64,000 nt of DNA from Sphingosinicella ginsenosidimutans (GTDB taxonomy: Bacteria > Pseudomonadota > Alphaproteobacteria > Sphingomonadales > Sphingomonadaceae). The notes below the pieces were generated by a model. It made no database searches. It was given only the letters and a program-made list of their open reading frames with translations, and had not been told where the DNA came from. Below, one piece after another: positions 37,663 to 47,060 of the stretch. The stretch covers positions 310,001 to 374,000 of the forward strand of contig NZ_VOQQ01000001.1 of NCBI RefSeq assembly GCF_007995055.1. The letters run 5' to 3'. Position 1 is the stretch's first letter, and the number at the start of each line of letters is the position of its first letter. The position numbers and the translations under genes were made by a program.

Positions 37663-37743
37663 ATGGGTAAAGGTATTCTCGCCTGGCTGATCGGCATTCC
37701 GATCCCGATCATCATCCTGCTCTACATCTTCCACGTCTTTTGA
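37663..37743 (+). CDS. 26-residue hydrophobic membrane peptide
   Basis: A short frame after a GGGAG site encodes MGKGILAWLIGIPIPIIILL followed by YIFHVF. It is a single hydrophobic helix with a proline hinge (PIP) and a Lys at the N-terminus. It lies between frmA and the VOC gene on the same strand, with 75 and 89 bases either side. Its third-position bias and clean start and stop argue for a real small protein. Similar very short inner-membrane proteins exist in alphaproteobacteria, but I know no function. It could also be a chance frame. Confidence 0.6.
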   Translation: MGKGILAWLIGIPIPIIILLYIFHVF

Positions 37744-37832
37744 GCAGCGCGCGGCGGGCGCCCGATCAGCGGCGCCCGCTTGCCCGCGACCGCGCCTTCT
37801 CCTAGTCCGGCGAGCCGAGAAGGAGGCAAATC

Positions 37833-38219
37833 ATGTTCAGCCATGTGGTCGTCGGCAGCAACGACATCGATCGCTCCCGCAAATTCTATGACGCCCTGTT
37901 CGCCTCGCTCGGCGGCAAGCCGGGCCAGGCGGATGACAAGGGCCGGCTTCGCTACGTCCACCGTGGCGGCCTCTTCATGGTGACGCATCCGATCGACGGC
38001 CAGCCGGCGTGCCACGCAAATGGCGGCACGATCGGCTTCGCCATGGAGAGCCCCGAAGAGGCCGATGCCTGGCATCAGGCCGGGATCGCCAATGGCGGCA
38101 CCTCGATCGAGGATCCGCCGGGCTTGCGCCAGGGCAGCTTCGGAAAGCTTTACCTCGCTTATCTGCGCGATCCCGACGGCAACAAGCTGTGCGCCGTCCA
38201 CCGCCTTCCGGCCGAATAG
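37833..38219 (+). CDS. VOC-family (glyoxalase-like) protein
   Basis: The 128-residue protein has one vicinal-oxygen-chelate unit: MFSHVVVGSNDIDRSRKFYD, then GGTIGFAMESPEEADAWHQAG and the closing YLRDPDGNKLCAVHR. Histidine in the first strand and the Asp/Asn region near the end suggest metal binding. Members include glyoxalase I and antibiotic-resistance proteins. Sitting between frmA and fghA, it may assist formaldehyde or glutathione-adduct chemistry, but sequence alone does not show it. An AGGAGG site precedes the ATG. Confidence 0.88.
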   Translation: MFSHVVVGSNDIDRSRKFYDALFASLGGKPGQADDKGRLRYVHRGGLFMVTHPIDGQPACHANGGTIGFAMESPEEADAWHQAGIANGGTSIEDPPGLRQGSFGKLYLAYLRDPDGNKLCAVHRLPAE

Positions 38220-38226
38220 CCGGGAG

Positions 38227-39063
38227 ATGGACACGCTGTCGGTCAACAAGAGCCATGGCGGCACGCTCCACGTCGTGCGCCATGCAAGCCGCGAGACCGG
38301 CACGGACATGACCTTTTCGGTCTTCCTGCCCCCGCAGGCCGATGGCGGCGCGAAATGCCCGGTGATCTGGTATCTCTCCGGCCTCACCTGCACCCACGCC
38401 AACGTCACCGAAAAGGGCGAATATCGCGCCGCCTGCGCCGAATTGGGGCTGATCTTCGTCGCACCCGACACCAGCCCGCGCGGGCCCGATGTCCCCGATG
38501 ACGACGCTTACGATTTCGGCCAGGGCGCGGGCTTCTATGTCGATGCGATGCAGGCGCCTTATGCGGCCAATTATCGCATGGGGTCGTACATCCGTGACGA
38601 ATTGCCCGACATCGTCGCCTCCGCCTTTCCGATCGATCGGGAGCGGCAGGGGATCATGGGCCATTCGATGGGCGGCCACGGCGCGCTCACCCTCGCCCTC
38701 GCCAATCCCGGCCGTTACCGCAGCGTCTCCGCCTTCGCCCCGATCGCCGCGCCGTCACAGGTGCCGTGGGGCACGAAGGCGCTCGGCCGCTATCTCGGCC
38801 CCGATCGCGCCGCCTGGCGCCGACATGACGCCGTCGCCCTGATCGAGGACGGCGCGCGCCTGCCCGAGCTTCTCGTCGACCAGGGCGAGGCCGACGCGTT
38901 CCTTGAGGAGCAGCTTCGTCCCGATCTGCTTCGCGCCGCCTGCGCCGATGCCGGCATCCCGCTCACCCTCAGGATGCAGCCGGGCTACGACCACAGCTAT
39001 TATTTCATCTCGACCTTCATGGCCGATCACCTGCGCTGGCACGCCGCGCGGCTGTTCAACTAG
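38227..39063 (+). CDS. fghA: S-formylglutathione hydrolase
   Basis: This esterase releases formate and glutathione from S-formylglutathione, completing the pathway begun by FrmA. The 278-residue alpha/beta hydrolase has the nucleophile elbow GHSMGGHGALTLAL, the conserved YLSGLTCTHANVTEKGEYRAA loop split around residue 55, and the catalytic histidine in GYDHSYYFISTF. The ATG at 38227 is seven bases after the VOC stop, with CGGGAG before it. A tRNA gene on the other strand follows after 20 bases. Confidence 0.94.
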   Translation: MDTLSVNKSHGGTLHVVRHASRETGTDMTFSVFLPPQADGGAKCPVIWYLSGLTCTHANVTEKGEYRAACAELGLIFVAPDTSPRGPDVPDDDAYDFGQGAGFYVDAMQAPYAANYRMGSYIRDELPDIVASAFPIDRERQGIMGHSMGGHGALTLALANPGRYRSVSAFAPIAAPSQVPWGTKALGRYLGPDRAAWRRHDAVALIEDGARLPELLVDQGEADAFLEEQLRPDLLRAACADAGIPLTLRMQPGYDHSYYFISTFMADHLRWHAARLFN

Positions 39064-39082
39064 CTGGGGGAAAAGGAGAAAA

Positions 39083-39157
39083 TGGTGGGCGTGGCAAGGA
39101 TTGAACTTGCGACCCCTGCGATGTCAACACAGTGCTCTACCACTGAGCTACACGCCC
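39083..39157 (-). tRNA. tRNA-Val (anticodon GAC)
   Basis: The minus strand reads GGGCGTG as acceptor 5' side, D-arm GCTCAGTGGTAGAGC, anticodon loop TTGACAT with anticodon GAC, T-arm GCAAGTTCAATCCTTGC and CACGCCC closing the acceptor, followed by encoded A-CCA. All stems pair, with one G-T in the anticodon stem. The encoded CCA is included. No integrase or att-like repeat is next to it. Confidence 0.95.
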
Positions 39158-39257
39158 ACCAGCCCAACCGGTCGCGTCGCGATCGGTGAATCGGGCCCTG
39201 TCGGTGACAGAGGCGCGCATGTAGCGGTGGCGTGGGCCGCGCGCAAGCCCGCCCCGA

Positions 39258-39635
39258 TTACAATCTGCCGTGCTGGTCTTCGGTCTGGAACATGCGCTCG
39301 ACCTCGGCGACCAGATCCTTGAGGTGGAAGGGCTTGGAGAGCACCTTGGCGTCCGGCGTCTTGCGCCCGGCCTTCAGCGCCACCGCGGCGAATCCGGTGA
39401 TGAACATGACGCGGATGTCGGGCGCCAGCTGCGCCGCCTTCTGTGCCAGTTCGATGCCGTCCATCTCCGGCATCACGATGTCGGTGAGGAGGAGATCGAA
39501 AGCCTCGGCCTCGAGCAGCGGCAGCGCCGCGGTTCCGCGATCCACCGCCGTCACTCGATAACCCACCCGCTCCAGCGCCCGGGCCAGGTAGGTTCGCAGC
39601 GAATCGTCGTCTTCGGCGAGCAGGATTCTCAGCAT
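39258..39635 (-). CDS. cpdR: Cell-cycle response regulator CpdR
   Basis: CpdR is a single-domain response regulator. In Caulobacter its unphosphorylated form brings ClpXP to the pole for timed proteolysis. The 125-residue receiver has the acidic pocket LLAEDDDSLRTYL, phosphoacceptor Asp52 in LLTDIVMPEMDG, and the CpdR-like FITGFAAVALKAG and KVLSKPFHLKDLVAEVERMF. No output domain is present. It is divergent from an N-formylglutamate amidohydrolase gene, an arrangement I recall as common around cpdR. Identity is strong by near-full-length resemblance. Confidence 0.92.
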   Translation of the reverse strand: MLRILLAEDDDSLRTYLARALERVGYRVTAVDRGTAALPLLEAEAFDLLLTDIVMPEMDGIELAQKAAQLAPDIRVMFITGFAAVALKAGRKTPDAKVLSKPFHLKDLVAEVERMFQTEDQHGRL

Positions 39636-39760
39636 TCGATCCCCATCGGGCGCCCCGATCGGCGCTTGATCGGCTTATGCGCTCTCGGAATCGCTTTGAC
39701 CAGCGCCCGGCGGGCCCGCCGTTGCACCTGTCCCATCCCGGCTCTACTGATCGCGACGGA

Positions 39761-40624
39761 ATGACCCAGGCGCCAGCCCGACCGTTCGATCGCATCGGCC
39801 CCGCGCGGCCGGTTTCGCCGGTCGTGCTCTCGGTGCCCCATGCCGGCCGCGACTATGGCCCTGCCCTGCTCGCCGCGGCGCGGGTGCCGCGCGCGGCGCT
39901 GGAGCTGCTTGAGGATCGGCTGGTCGACAAGCTGATCTGGCGCGCCGTCCAGTCGGGCGCCACCGCCTTTGTCGCGACCGCGCCGCGGGCGCAGATCGAC
40001 CTCAACCGCGACGAGCGGGAGATCGATCCGTCGCTCGTCGATCCGCCGCTGTCGCCGGCGCAGGTCCTGCCGTCGGCGCGGGCGCGCGCCGGGATCGGCC
40101 TCCTGCCTTCGCGCATCGCCGGCGCCGGCGCGCTATGGCGCGGCCCGATTTCGGCGCGGGAGCTCGCACGGCGCATCGAGACGATCCACCGACCCTATCA
40201 CGCGGCGATCGCCGAGGCGCTCGCGAAGGCGCGCGAGCGGTTCGGCGCGGCGGTGCTGCTCGATTGCCATTCGATGCCGCCGCGAAGCCCGGCGGGCGGC
40301 GAGCCGAAGATCGTCTTCGGCGATCTTCACGGCACCAGCGCGCGCCAGGATCTGATCGCCGCAGCGGTCGCCGCGGCCAGCACGCTTGGCTACCCGGTCG
40401 GCCGCAACAGGCCCTATGCGGGCGGCCATGTCGTCGGCCGTCACGGCGAGCCGCGGCGCGGCATCCACGCGATCCAGATCGAGATCGATCGGTCGCTCTA
40501 TCTCGATTCCGCCCTGTCGGCGCCGGGGCCCGGCTTCGGCGCGATCTGCCGACTTATCGCGTCGGTCGCGGCGGCGCTGGAAGCGGCGCTGATCGGCGAG
40601 CCGGGCGCGATCGCCGCGGAATGA
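39761..40624 (+). CDS. N-formylglutamate amidohydrolase family protein
   Basis: The 287-residue protein resembles the zinc-dependent N-formylglutamate deformylase family of histidine breakdown. It shows VVLSVPHAGRDYGPALL, the RAQIDLNRDEREIDP loop, the metal site LLDCHSMPP and IQIEIDRSLYLD near the end. Stand-alone members next to cpdR are not part of a hut operon, so the true substrate may differ. The ATG at 39761 follows GACGGA. No hut genes are in the window, so I give no gene symbol. Confidence 0.88.
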   Translation: MTQAPARPFDRIGPARPVSPVVLSVPHAGRDYGPALLAAARVPRAALELLEDRLVDKLIWRAVQSGATAFVATAPRAQIDLNRDEREIDPSLVDPPLSPAQVLPSARARAGIGLLPSRIAGAGALWRGPISARELARRIETIHRPYHAAIAEALAKARERFGAAVLLDCHSMPPRSPAGGEPKIVFGDLHGTSARQDLIAAAVAAASTLGYPVGRNRPYAGGHVVGRHGEPRRGIHAIQIEIDRSLYLDSALSAPGPGFGAICRLIASVAAALEAALIGEPGAIAAE

Positions 40625-40640
40625 GGTGGATATGAAAAGA

Positions 40641-40666
40641 CCGCTCCACGCAGGAGCGTGGAGCGG
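40641..40666 (-). terminator. Hairpin terminator downstream of the SapC-family gene
   Basis: CCGCTCCACG and CGTGGAGCGG are perfect 10-bp arms around CAGGAG. Read on the minus strand the hairpin is followed by TCTTTTC, giving a likely intrinsic terminator for the SapC gene, although 135 bases past its stop. A second weaker inverted repeat (GCGCC...GGCGC) lies at 40683-40711, and the remainder of 40712-40800 shows nothing clear. Confidence 0.6.
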
Positions 40667-40800
40667 CCAGGTTCAGGGAGGGGCGCCCTCTTCGGGGGGC
40701 GAAGAAGGCGCCGCGCGCCGCCGCAAAGGGGGGCATACGACGACGCGGCAGCCTTGAGATGGGGCCGCCGCGCCAGGTTTCAAGATGCAACGGGAAAAAA

Positions 40801-41586
40801 TCAGGCGGCGGCGGGCGCCATATTCTCGGCGAAGTTCGGCACCTTGCCCTGATCGACCTGCCGCGTGAAAATCTCTCGCATCAGCCCGAGCGAGAACAGG
40901 TGCGCCACGATCAGCGGGAGCATTCCGCTTTCCGACATCTTGCGCAACTTGTCACCCGGCAGGTCCCGGAACTTCTGTTCGTCGACCATGCGGAAGCCGC
41001 GATAGATGAAGGGCTGGCGCGCGCCCGGCGGGTCGATCGCGACCTCGCCGTCGATCAGCAGGTCGAGATCGAGCAACTCGCGCGCGAACTGCTCGGTCCG
41101 GTTCGCCGCGACCTCGAACTCCTCGCAGAACTTGAGGATATTGTTCAGCCCCTCGGTCGGCTTGCCGTCCTCGAACAGCGGATCGCCCTCCTCGCTCGGA
41201 GCGACGAGGCCGCTCTCCGCATCGAAGCAGAGCGTCAGCTCCTGATTGTCCGGATTCATCCGGGCGAGCAGATAGGGGAAGCGGCGGACATAGGCCGGCA
41301 CGTAGAACGGGGCATAGGGCTTGCCATCATCATCGACGAAGACGTTGACGCCCTCGTTGAGGCCCATCAGCGCGATCGGCACCGGCACCTGGCTGGCCGC
41401 GAAGACGATCGGCATGAAACGCTGGGTGACCGCGAACTCGTCGATGGTCAGTGGAACCGCATTGATCTTGACGAGATGCGGCGCCGTTTCGAGCGCGCGA
41501 TGCTTGAAATTGGCGTGCATCGTGCTCGAAAGCGGCTCGAGGCGGGTGTAAAGGACCGGCATGCTGGCCGGCGGCTGCGTCGCCAT
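40801..41586 (-). CDS. SapC family protein
   Basis: The 261-residue protein matches the SapC family seen in many Caulobacterales and Sphingomonadales. It includes FMPIVFAASQVPVPIALMG, the FYVPAYVRRFPYLLA segment and the late QKFRDLPGDKLRKM. The family name comes from an S-layer-associated protein of Campylobacter, but function in this group is unproven. Relatives often sit with TonB-dependent receptors and tryptophan-halogenase-like genes, none of which is here. No signal peptide is visible. A hairpin terminator lies downstream. Confidence 0.85.
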   Translation of the reverse strand: MATQPPASMPVLYTRLEPLSSTMHANFKHRALETAPHLVKINAVPLTIDEFAVTQRFMPIVFAASQVPVPIALMGLNEGVNVFVDDDGKPYAPFYVPAYVRRFPYLLARMNPDNQELTLCFDAESGLVAPSEEGDPLFEDGKPTEGLNNILKFCEEFEVAANRTEQFARELLDLDLLIDGEVAIDPPGARQPFIYRGFRMVDEQKFRDLPGDKLRKMSESGMLPLIVAHLFSLGLMREIFTRQVDQGKVPNFAENMAPAAA

Positions 41587-41649
41587 TGAAACATTCTCCG
41601 TTCGACTTGGAATGGCCGCATCACGCAGGCCGGAATCTGATCTCCTGCC

Positions 41650-43095
41650 TTATGAAAGGCGGCGGTTTTCCGCAAGAGGGGGCGGCGGGACCAGCTTGCC
41701 GGGATTCATGATCCCCGCCGGATCGAGCGCGCCCTTGATCGCGCGCAGCGCCGCGAGCCGCGCGGCGCCGCCAAGCCGTGCGAACTCGCCGAGCTTCATC
41801 TGGCCGATTCCATGCTCCGCCGAGATCGAGCCGCCGGCGGCGGTGACCAGATCATAGACCCGGTGGCTGACCTCGGCGCCGGCCCCTTCGATCCAGCCGG
41901 CATCCGTCCCCGCCGGCGCGCGGACATTGAAATGGATGTTGCCGTCGCCGAGATGGCCGAAGGCGTTGACCCGCACGCCCGGAAAGTCGCGCTCCACCGC
42001 CGCCGCCGCCTCGACGAGGAAGCCCGGCATGTCGGGGACCGCGACCGAAATGTCGTGCTTGACCGCGGGCCCGTCCTGCTTCTCGGCCTCGGCGATGCTC
42101 TCGCGCAGCCGCCAGAAGGCGTCCGCCTGCGCCTCGCTCGCCGCGATCACCGCATCCTCGACCAGCTCGCCCGCGCCGAGCGCCTCGACGAGCGCCGGCT
42201 CCGGCGAGGGCGCGCCGACCGGGGCCGCCGCTTCGACGAGCGCGTGCCACTCATGGCGCCGGGCAAGCGGCGGGCGCGTCCCGGGAATATGCGCGAGCAC
42301 CAGATCGAGCGCGCCCTGCGGCACCAGTTCGAAGCTTTCCACCGCACCGCCCATGCGATCCTCCAGCTGCCGCAGCAGCGCCAGCGCGGCGACCGGCGTC
42401 GCGAGCCCGACCCACGCGACCACGCGCGATCCGATCGCCGGAACCAGCTTCAGGCTCGCCGCGGTGACGATGCCGAGCGTCCCTTCCGCGCCGATCATCA
42501 GCTGCGTGAGATCGTAGCCGCGATTGTCCTTCCTGAGCGCGGTCAGCCCATCGAACAGGCTGCCGTCGGGCAGGACCGCCTCGATTCCCTGGACGAGCCG
42601 GCGCATATTGCCGAAGCGAAGCACCTGAGTGCCGCCGGCATTGGTCGAAACGAGGCCGCCGACCGTCGCCGATCCCTTCGCGGCGAGCGACAGCGGGAAG
42701 CGCCGGCCGGCCGCCTGGGCGGCCTCGTGGAGGTTCGCGAGGACCACCCCCGCCTCGCACACGGCGAGGTTCGCCTCCGGATCGAGGCTTCGGATGCGGT
42801 TCATCCGCCTGAGCGACAGGATGAGCGCGTGCCCGGAGGCATCGGGTGTCGCGCCACCGACCATCGACGTATTGCCCCCCTGGGGGACCAGCGGGACCCC
42901 GCCGGACGCGCAGAGCCGCACCGCCTGCGCCACCTCTTCGCGAGTCGCCGGGGCGATCAGTGCCGCGGCCCGCCCGTGGAACCGCCCGCGCCAATCGGTG
43001 AGCCAGGGCGTCATCGCATCGCAATCGCGGGTGAATCCCTTCGGCCCGAGGAGGGCGGCAAGCGAGTCGAGAAGGGCGGGGGAAGGCGCGGCCAT
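41650..43095 (-). CDS. FAD-binding oxidoreductase of the D-lactate / D-2-hydroxyglutarate dehydrogenase type
   Basis: The 481-residue protein has a PCMH-type FAD domain (VPLVPQGGNTSMVGGATPD and SLAAKGSATVGGLVSTNAGGTQVLRFGNMR split over residues 100-165) and a C-terminal FAD-oxidase domain ending SAEHGIGQMKLGEFARLGG. The motif FGHLGDGNIHFNV carries metal-ligand histidines of 2-hydroxyacid dehydrogenases. It probably oxidises a D-2-hydroxyacid and passes electrons to a carrier. The ATG at 43095 is preferred over an open extension of about 23 codons. The precise substrate is not readable. Confidence 0.88.
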   Translation of the reverse strand: MAAPSPALLDSLAALLGPKGFTRDCDAMTPWLTDWRGRFHGRAAALIAPATREEVAQAVRLCASGGVPLVPQGGNTSMVGGATPDASGHALILSLRRMNRIRSLDPEANLAVCEAGVVLANLHEAAQAAGRRFPLSLAAKGSATVGGLVSTNAGGTQVLRFGNMRRLVQGIEAVLPDGSLFDGLTALRKDNRGYDLTQLMIGAEGTLGIVTAASLKLVPAIGSRVVAWVGLATPVAALALLRQLEDRMGGAVESFELVPQGALDLVLAHIPGTRPPLARRHEWHALVEAAAPVGAPSPEPALVEALGAGELVEDAVIAASEAQADAFWRLRESIAEAEKQDGPAVKHDISVAVPDMPGFLVEAAAAVERDFPGVRVNAFGHLGDGNIHFNVRAPAGTDAGWIEGAGAEVSHRVYDLVTAAGGSISAEHGIGQMKLGEFARLGGAARLAALRAIKGALDPAGIMNPGKLVPPPPLAENRRLS

Positions 43096-43169
43096 GACCG
43101 GCGATAGGTGCCAATTAATCTCATGTTCAACAAGCGCGCGGAATCCCGGCCTGTCATGGAGCAACGCGG

Positions 43170-43640
43170 ATGATCCGGACGGCGGTGGCCGCGATGACCT
43201 TGCTCGCCCTCACGGGCAGCGCGGTCGCCCAGCGTGGCGGCCGCGCCGCGCCCCCTCCCCCGCCGCCCGGCTTCCAGGGCACGCTTTCGATCCACGAGGA
43301 GGTGATCGTGCGCCTGCCGCGCCGGGCGCCGGGCGTTGCCCCGCTCACCGACCCGCGGAACGGATGGATCGAGCATCGCGGCCCGCACTGCATCGAAACC
43401 AGCCGGATCGCCGGCGCCGCGCTGCTCGGCCCCGACAGCGTCGATCTCGTGCTGCGGGATCGCACCCGCATCCGCGCCCGGCTGGAACGAGGCTGCCCGG
43501 CCCTCGATTATTATCGCGGCTTCTACGTCAGCTCCGCCGGCGACGGCCGGATCTGCGCGGACCGCGATGTCGTGCGATCGCGCGCCGGTGCGGCGTGCCA
43601 GATCGAGGCGTTCCGCACGCTCCGCCCCGCCGGGCACTGA
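43170..43640 (+). CDS. Exported protein of unknown function
   Basis: The 156-residue product has a signal peptide (about 1-20, ending AVAQ), then a run of six prolines, and a globular part with four cysteines (GPHCIETSRIAGAALLG, RGCPALDYY, GRICADRD, AACQIEAF) that could form two disulfides in the periplasm. I do not recognise a named domain. It is divergent from the FAD oxidase gene and lies 87 bases before the helicase gene. Third-position GC bias and the clear signal peptide support a real gene. Confidence 0.75.
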   Translation: MIRTAVAAMTLLALTGSAVAQRGGRAAPPPPPPGFQGTLSIHEEVIVRLPRRAPGVAPLTDPRNGWIEHRGPHCIETSRIAGAALLGPDSVDLVLRDRTRIRARLERGCPALDYYRGFYVSSAGDGRICADRDVVRSRAGAACQIEAFRTLRPAGH

Positions 43641-43727
43641 CCGATTCCTTGACAAGTCGGCGATCGATGGCACAAGCGGCGCGCTGAAGCGTCTCTCCCG
43701 ACGAGGACGCCCATTCCCGGATTTTCG

Positions 43728-45086
43728 ATGAGCTTCGCCGATCTCGGCCTTTCCGACGAACTTCTCCGCGCGGTGACCGACGCCGGCTATACCGAGCCGA
43801 CGCCGATCCAGGCCGCCACCATTCCGTCCGTCCTGATGATGCGCGACATCATCGGCATCGCCCAGACCGGCACCGGCAAGACGGCGAGCTTCGTCCTGCC
43901 GATGATCGACATATTGAGCCAGGGCCGCGCCCGCGCCCGGATGCCGCGCAGCCTGATCCTCGAACCGACGCGTGAGCTTGCCGCCCAGGTCGCCGAGAAT
44001 TTCGAGAAATACGGCAAGCACCACAAGCTTTCGATGGCGCTGCTGATCGGCGGCGTGCAGATGGGCGATCAGGTGAAGGCGCTCGAAAAGGGCGTCGACG
44101 TGCTGATCGCGACGCCCGGCCGGCTGATGGACCTGTTCGAACGCGGCAAGATCCTGCTCACCGGCTGCCACCTGCTCGTCATCGACGAGGCGGACCGGAT
44201 GCTCGACATGGGCTTCATCCCGGACATCGAGAATATCTGCACCAAGCTGCCCGCGAACCGGCAGACCCTGCTTTTCTCGGCGACGATGCCGCCGCCGATC
44301 AAGAAGCTCGCGGACCGTTTCCTGTCCAATCCGAAGTCGATCGAAGTCGCGCGGCCGGCGACGGCGAACACCTCGATCGACCAGCGCAAGCTCAAGGTCG
44401 ATTCGCGCCGCAAGAAGGATGCGCTGATCGATCTCCTGCGCGACGAGGCGGTGAAGACCGCGATCATCTTCTGCAACCGCAAGACGACGGTGCGCGAGCT
44501 TTCCCAGAGCCTGAAGCGCGCCGGCTTTTCCGCAGGGCAGATCCAGGGTGACATGGAGCAGGCCGAGCGAATCCGCGAGCTCGATCGGTTCAAGACCGAG
44601 GAAATCAACATCCTCGTCGCCTCCGACGTCGCCGCTCGGGGACTGGACGTGAAGGGCGTCAGCCACGTCTTCAACTATGACGTGCCCTGGCATCCGGACG
44701 ATTATGTCCACCGGATCGGCCGCACCGGCCGCGCGGGCCGGACCGGCGTCGCGATCACGATGGTGACGAGCGCCGATGCCGAGGCGATCGACAATATCGA
44801 AAAGCTGATCGGCACGACGATCGCGCCGCTGGACGGGGCTCCCGCCGCCGAGCCGGCCGGCGAGGCAGAGCCGGAAGGGACGGCTGCTCCAGCGCCGCGC
44901 AAGCGTTCGCGCGGCGGCCGCTCGCGCACCGCGAAGGACGAGGCGCCGAAACCCAGGTCCGCACCGAAGGCCGAAGCCGCGCCGGCGCCGGCGACGCGTC
45001 GGCCGCGCCAGGACGAGCGGGAGGAGCCGGATGACGGGTGGAACGGCCCGATCCCGAGCTTCCTTGAGCAGGGCTTTTCAAGCTAG
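43728..45086 (+). CDS. DEAD-box RNA helicase (RhlE-like)
   Basis: The 452-residue protein carries the full DEAD-box set: a Q motif (GYTEPTPIQAATIP), AQTGTGKT near residue 46, PTRELAAQ, DEAD in LLVIDEADRMLDMGF, SAT, and HRIGRTGRAGRTG. After about residue 370 there is a low-complexity Pro/Ala/Lys/Arg tail, typical of RNA-binding extensions. Such helicases remodel rRNA precursors or mRNA. A TTGACA at 43649-43654 may be a -35 element, but no good -10 is seen. The glutaminyl cyclase gene follows after nine bases. Confidence 0.92.
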   Translation: MSFADLGLSDELLRAVTDAGYTEPTPIQAATIPSVLMMRDIIGIAQTGTGKTASFVLPMIDILSQGRARARMPRSLILEPTRELAAQVAENFEKYGKHHKLSMALLIGGVQMGDQVKALEKGVDVLIATPGRLMDLFERGKILLTGCHLLVIDEADRMLDMGFIPDIENICTKLPANRQTLLFSATMPPPIKKLADRFLSNPKSIEVARPATANTSIDQRKLKVDSRRKKDALIDLLRDEAVKTAIIFCNRKTTVRELSQSLKRAGFSAGQIQGDMEQAERIRELDRFKTEEINILVASDVAARGLDVKGVSHVFNYDVPWHPDDYVHRIGRTGRAGRTGVAITMVTSADAEAIDNIEKLIGTTIAPLDGAPAAEPAGEAEPEGTAAPAPRKRSRGGRSRTAKDEAPKPRSAPKAEAAPAPATRRPRQDEREEPDDGWNGPIPSFLEQGFSS

Positions 45087-45095
45087 GATCGCGCG

Positions 45096-45896
45096 ATGCC
45101 GCGCCTCCACTTGCTGTTCGCAATCGCCCTCGCCCTGATCGGCTGCGGCACGAGCCGTTCGCAGGCCCCCGCCCCCGCCAATTCCGGCACGCCCGTCCAG
45201 GGCTATGAGGTGGTCGCCACCTACCCGCACGATCCGCGCGCCTTCACCGAGGGGCTGTTCTGGAAGGACGGCTTCCTGTGGGAGAGCACCGGGCTGGTCG
45301 GCCAATCCAACATCCGGCGGGTGAACCTTGCCGACGGGCGGGTCGTCCAGTCGGTCGATATCCCGCGCACGATGTTCGGCGAGGGCATCGTCGATTGGGG
45401 CGACGAGATCATCAGCCTCACCTGGCGCGACCGCGTCGGTTTCCGCTGGAACCGCCACACGCTCCAGCAGACCGGCACCTTCCCCTTCACCATCGGCGAA
45501 GGCTGGGGGATGACGCGCAACGATCGGGAGATTTTCGAAAGCGACGGAACGTCCGTCATCCACGTCCTCGATCCCGCCACCATGCAGGAGCGCCGCCGCA
45601 TCCAGGTGACCGCCGACGGAGTCGCGGTCGATCAGCTGAACGAGCTCGAATGGGTCGATGGCGAAATCTACGCCAACGTCTGGATGACGGCGCTCATCGC
45701 CCGCATCGATCCCGCGACCGGCCATGTGCGCGCCTGGATCGACCTCACCGATCTGGTCGGCCAGAATGCCGGAAGCAATCAGGACGCCGTGCTGAACGGC
45801 ATCGCCTGGGATGCCCAGCGCCGGCGCCTGTTCGTCACCGGCAAGCTGTGGCCGCACCTCTACGAGATCAGGCTGACGCCGGCGGCGTCGAACTGA
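45096..45896 (+). CDS. Glutaminyl-peptide cyclotransferase, lipoprotein
   Basis: The 266-residue protein is of the plant/bacterial type glutaminyl cyclase family, a five-bladed propeller that converts N-terminal glutamine to pyroglutamate. It begins with a lipoprotein signal whose lipobox LIGC places Cys17 as the anchor. Family blocks include FTEGLFWKDGFLWESTGLVGQS, split around residue 57, DGVAVDQLNELEWVDGEIYANVW and GIAWDAQRRRLFVTGKLWP. It is convergent with tgt, six bases apart. It probably acts on exported proteins in the periplasm. Confidence 0.88.
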   Translation: MPRLHLLFAIALALIGCGTSRSQAPAPANSGTPVQGYEVVATYPHDPRAFTEGLFWKDGFLWESTGLVGQSNIRRVNLADGRVVQSVDIPRTMFGEGIVDWGDEIISLTWRDRVGFRWNRHTLQQTGTFPFTIGEGWGMTRNDREIFESDGTSVIHVLDPATMQERRRIQVTADGVAVDQLNELEWVDGEIYANVWMTALIARIDPATGHVRAWIDLTDLVGQNAGSNQDAVLNGIAWDAQRRRLFVTGKLWPHLYEIRLTPAASN

Positions 45897-45902
45897 GGCG
45901 GT

Positions 45903-47060
<1,158 letters not shown>

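Noticed and set aside
39083..39157. Integrated element at the tRNA-Val gene
   Set aside because: No integrase gene, no repeated tRNA 3' end and ordinary housekeeping genes on both sides.
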